Shown: positions 44,185-46,559 of the stretch, piece after piece
Layout: each line of letters starts with the position of its first letter
Position numbering within the stretch: the stretch's first letter is position 1
From: Flavobacteriales bacterium
GTDB taxonomy: Bacteria; Bacteroidota; Bacteroidia; DT-38
Length of the DNA: 46,559 nucleotides
Reading direction: 5' to 3'
Assembly: GCA_013214205.1 (NCBI GenBank)
Contig: JABSPQ010000006.1
Coordinates: 1 to 46,559 of the forward strand
The notes under the pieces: generated by a model
The model's database searches: none
What the model was told of the DNA's origin: nothing
Seen by the model: only the letters and a program-made list of their open reading frames with translations
Program-made: the position numbers and the translations under genes

Positions 44185-46429
44185 TTACATAACCCTTACT
44201 TCCTTCTGCGTCAAATACGAAAGAAGGTAATTCTATTCCATCAAAATAAATTGATGACAATCTAGATTCAGGATCGATGTACACATTGCTTACTGTGTGG
44301 GAACTGCTGATAATTTGAAGACTTGAAAGGTCAAATCCTAAATCGAGTAAATCATCAATTCTTATGTCGTGCGCATCACCAGTTCCCAAATTTTGAAATC
44401 TGATGGTGTACACCAACGTTTGATCGTTAATTATTCCTTCAGAACCACAACCCAAGGGTGTAACCAACTTATCATTAGGATCGCAACTACATGCATCTGT
44501 CATGTGATCTACAGTTTCAGAAAGTAAAAGTGGGATTGAAGTAACACACTCATTTAGAAACTCTATTTTGGTGTACCAACCATCTGCAGGAGTATCGCTG
44601 AACGGAACATCTATAGTTACATAGAAAAAAGACTCTACACCCTGTGGAATATCCGTACCCGTTCTGAACCTTACTTTAGTAGGAGTACTTTCGCTGTCTC
44701 TAACGAAATCGTTATCATCTTCATCCATACTAACGTATTCTCTGCCATTGTCTAGCGTCAAATAAATCCACGAACGTTCTGTTAAATCAGAGGATCCTGA
44801 ATTCTTAAATGTGATTTTGTATTTGTTTTGATTTCCAGGGCAAGGTGAGTGAATGATACCGCCAACGCAATCTGTAGAGGCAGACTCCGTAAATTCTATG
44901 TCAATATCTGCAGAACAACTACAATTAGGGGCAGATGATGCCTGAACCGTTTCGTTGAAGGTTTGTTCGCAACCATCATCATCAGTAACAATAATCTCAT
45001 AATCACCAGAAGGCAATTCATTAATAATATTACTCACACCAACATCTGAATCAGAACCTATCCATTCATAATCTTTTGCAACATCACCATTGAAATAGAA
45101 ACCAATTTCACCATTCTCATCATTGCAATCAGCACTGTTGGTGTATACATTCCAAACACCCACATCGTAAGGTTTAATAGTTGTAGCGGTAGTAAATTCG
45201 CATCCAGTAGCATCTTCGGCAACAAGGGTGTAAGTCCCAGGGGTAAGCCCCGTAGGATTAGTTAATGGATTCGGTTGAGGGTTTAATGTTCCATTTTCAT
45301 CTTCCCAAGTGTACGTTAGCGGTGCAGAACATCCGTTGAGTTCGATGGAAATTTTCTTTAAACTAAAATCTATCTGATTGCAGATTCCTCCAATTTCGAG
45401 CATCCAATCACCATTTATTGGTAAACCTTTATTATCGATATCATTGCCATCCCAAGGCAGAGAATGCCATCTTCCTGTATATGGATTCTCGCCATTAATC
45501 ACAGTAAATAGTTCGTTATTGGGATCGTATTCCCAGCAAGTATTTACAAATTTAACTTCGCCACGAGGCATACCTTTTAATTGCATTACTGTTAAGTAAT
45601 CCTCACTACCACCAAGAGATGTTGGTGGGTACAACCAAAGCCAAATTCCCTCTTCGTCGTATTCCATATCGTTAATACATACCGACTTTACTGTTGTAGA
45701 CAAAACATCGCCTGCACAACCAGAGGCCGTAAGTGGAATAAATAAAGATGATGTAATCCCATCACATGGGTTATCGTTATGTGTATAGTCTAGCTCTTTG
45801 CAAAATGTTACGCTTTCATTAATCCTTAATTCTCCTGTTACTACACAGTTATCTTGTGTGCTAAGACCTTCTATCGCAACGGCTGTACCAGGACACACCA
45901 AGCAAAAATAAGTCGTTTCAACAAATTTAAAATCCCCTCCAAGGGTATTCAATTTTGCCAATACTACAATGTTTTCATCATCTGTAACCGTATAGGTTGC
46001 ATCTTCGATACCACTATTAATTGACATTCCATTGCCTCCTCTGTCGTACATTTTAAACTGATAGCAACCCGGAGGCAGGCAAACAGATGTAGTAATATCA
46101 ACATTGTCGTCCCACTCACCATATTGTCCACGAGATGCGATCACCTCAAAATCTTCATTCAATATTTCCCAATAAGACTCTGTACCGTAATCATCCGTTT
46201 TTACATTAATTGTAATCGGACGACCATCTAGCGGTAATGATGTTTGTGCTGCAGAACCATCATTAGCGTCACCGTCTTGCACCACATCATCAATCTCGGA
46301 AGTATTAGCAGTAATAGTGATATCACCAGCAACTACAGTAAAATCATTAATAGTAAATGATTTAATCTCATTTGGAGCTAAAGCACCATTCCATACATAA
46401 GTAGAGGCAGGAGTTCCTGTTATACCAAT
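44177..46429 (-). CDS. Truncated central part of a frameshifted T9SS cargo protein
   Basis: The frame is open from 46429 to a TAG at 44177 and lacks a start and signal peptide; the GTG at 46285 is internal. Sequence before it (TPASTYVWNGALAPNEIKSF) is typical interior T9SS-protein sequence. Domains in order: a beta-sandwich with GTESYWEILNEDFEVIAS and CLPPGCYQFKMYDRGGNGM; a P-domain-like region (YLTVMQLKG, NGDWMLEIGGIC); one SprB-like repeat (LTYTWEDENG, GTYTLVAEDATGC) and a second with GDYEIIVTDDDGC; then conserved-repeat domains ending CSCDPNDKLVTPLG and DIRIDDLLDLGFD. Upstream, TAA (46430-46432) and TGA (46436-46438) stop the same frame. Native N-terminal sequence is missing, so the gene is probably a decayed remnant. 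Confidence 0.7.
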   Translation of the reverse strand: MGITGTPASTYVWNGALAPNEIKSFTINDFTVVAGDITITANTSEIDDVVQDGDANDGSAAQTSLPLDGRPITINVKTDDYGTESYWEILNEDFEVIASRGQYGEWDDNVDITTSVCLPPGCYQFKMYDRGGNGMSINSGIEDATYTVTDDENIVVLAKLNTLGGDFKFVETTYFCLVCPGTAVAIEGLSTQDNCVVTGELRINESVTFCKELDYTHNDNPCDGITSSLFIPLTASGCAGDVLSTTVKSVCINDMEYDEEGIWLWLYPPTSLGGSEDYLTVMQLKGMPRGEVKFVNTCWEYDPNNELFTVINGENPYTGRWHSLPWDGNDIDNKGLPINGDWMLEIGGICNQIDFSLKKISIELNGCSAPLTYTWEDENGTLNPQPNPLTNPTGLTPGTYTLVAEDATGCEFTTATTIKPYDVGVWNVYTNSADCNDENGEIGFYFNGDVAKDYEWIGSDSDVGVSNIINELPSGDYEIIVTDDDGCEQTFNETVQASSAPNCSCSADIDIEFTESASTDCVGGIIHSPCPGNQNKYKITFKNSGSSDLTERSWIYLTLDNGREYVSMDEDDNDFVRDSESTPTKVRFRTGTDIPQGVESFFYVTIDVPFSDTPADGWYTKIEFLNECVTSIPLLLSETVDHMTDACSCDPNDKLVTPLGCGSEGIINDQTLVYTIRFQNLGTGDAHDIRIDDLLDLGFDLSSLQIISSSHTVSNVYIDPESRLSSIYFDGIELPSFVFDAEGSKGYVTF

Positions 46430-46435
46430 TTAATT

Positions 46436-46558
46436 TCAAAACACGCTATAAAAGTCATTTAAAAAAAAGCTATTATGAGTAATACTTTTAACAATTTCTA
46501 CAGAAAGATTATTTCTAACAAAATTGTGTAGCCAAAGTTTTACATTTTCTAAATCTTC
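46436..46558 (-). CDS. C-terminal end of an unknown protein, partial
   Basis: A minus-strand frame enters at the right edge and ends at TGA (46436-46438), giving 40 residues with LENVKLWLHNFVRNN near the start and FFLNDFYSVF at the end. The composition looks like a folded intracellular protein and is unlike the repeat-rich protein downstream. It is in the same frame as the T9SS fragment, separated by TGA-AAT-TAA. It may be the natural end of a neighbouring gene, or an inserted element's gene that truncated the T9SS protein. The family is not recognised. Confidence 0.35.
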   Translation of the reverse strand, partial: EDLENVKLWLHNFVRNNLSVEIVKSITHNSFFLNDFYSVF

Positions 46559-46559
46559 A

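Noticed and set aside
1-46559. tRNA, rRNA, integrase, toxin-antitoxin and restriction genes
   Set aside because: None was seen on reading the gaps and proteins. A tRNAscan/Infernal run would be needed to exclude small RNAs.

Overview
The window comes from a low-GC member of the Bacteroidota, most likely Flavobacteriales or a close relative. The lineage call rests on several traits together: fused MurF-alanine racemase and HemC-HemD proteins, DUF3109/DUF4271/DUF5777 family proteins, type IX secretion (T9SS) C-terminal sorting domains, SprB repeats, TAnnTTTG promoter elements, frequent TTG/GTG starts and no clear Shine-Dalgarno sequences. No rRNA, tRNA, CRISPR array or intact insertion sequence was seen, and no gene-free gap exceeds 300 bases.

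Left end (1-2100): a truncated unknown gene, a membrane-anchored glutathione peroxidase, and a polytopic membrane protein gene that now reads as two ORFs because of a one-base shift in an A5 run. AT-rich TTAAGT repeats in opposite orientation flank this block.

Accessory core (2107-24142), all on the + strand: four very large secreted paralogs of 755, 2150, 1554 and 1704 aa. Each has a signal peptide, a common cysteine-containing, glycine-rich N-terminal module of about 470 aa, then variable SprB, P-domain, PKD and other modules, and a T9SS type A sorting domain. Between the third and fourth paralogs sits a compact regulatory set: an ECF sigma factor, an overlapping FecR-type anti-sigma factor, and an unusual envelope protein with an STN domain, a Pro/Lys/Glu-rich linker and a small beta-barrel. 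The layout suggests an envelope-sensing switch controlling a surface adhesin or matrix array, without the TonB receptor usual in FecIR systems. This is the most interesting system in the window; the control link is inference.

Housekeeping half (24307-43196): rsmI and a conserved acidic protein on the minus strand; murF-alr and a WaaE-like glycosyltransferase on the plus strand; then a long minus-strand run. In transcription order that run is DUF3109 protein, hemA, hemCD, hemB, yceI, DUF5777 barrel, DUF4271 membrane protein, hemD, rnpA, yidD, S41 peptidase and an O-antigen ligase-like protein. It combines early tetrapyrrole synthesis with envelope genes and carries two HemD domains. glyQS (plus) and a phosphoethanolamine-type methyltransferase (minus) converge after it.

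Right end (43225-46559): a fifth T9SS protein, of a different architecture, is interrupted by a one-base shift in another A5 run and is cut off upstream by in-frame stops next to the C-terminal end of an unknown protein. It looks like a decaying gene, or one affected by sequence errors.
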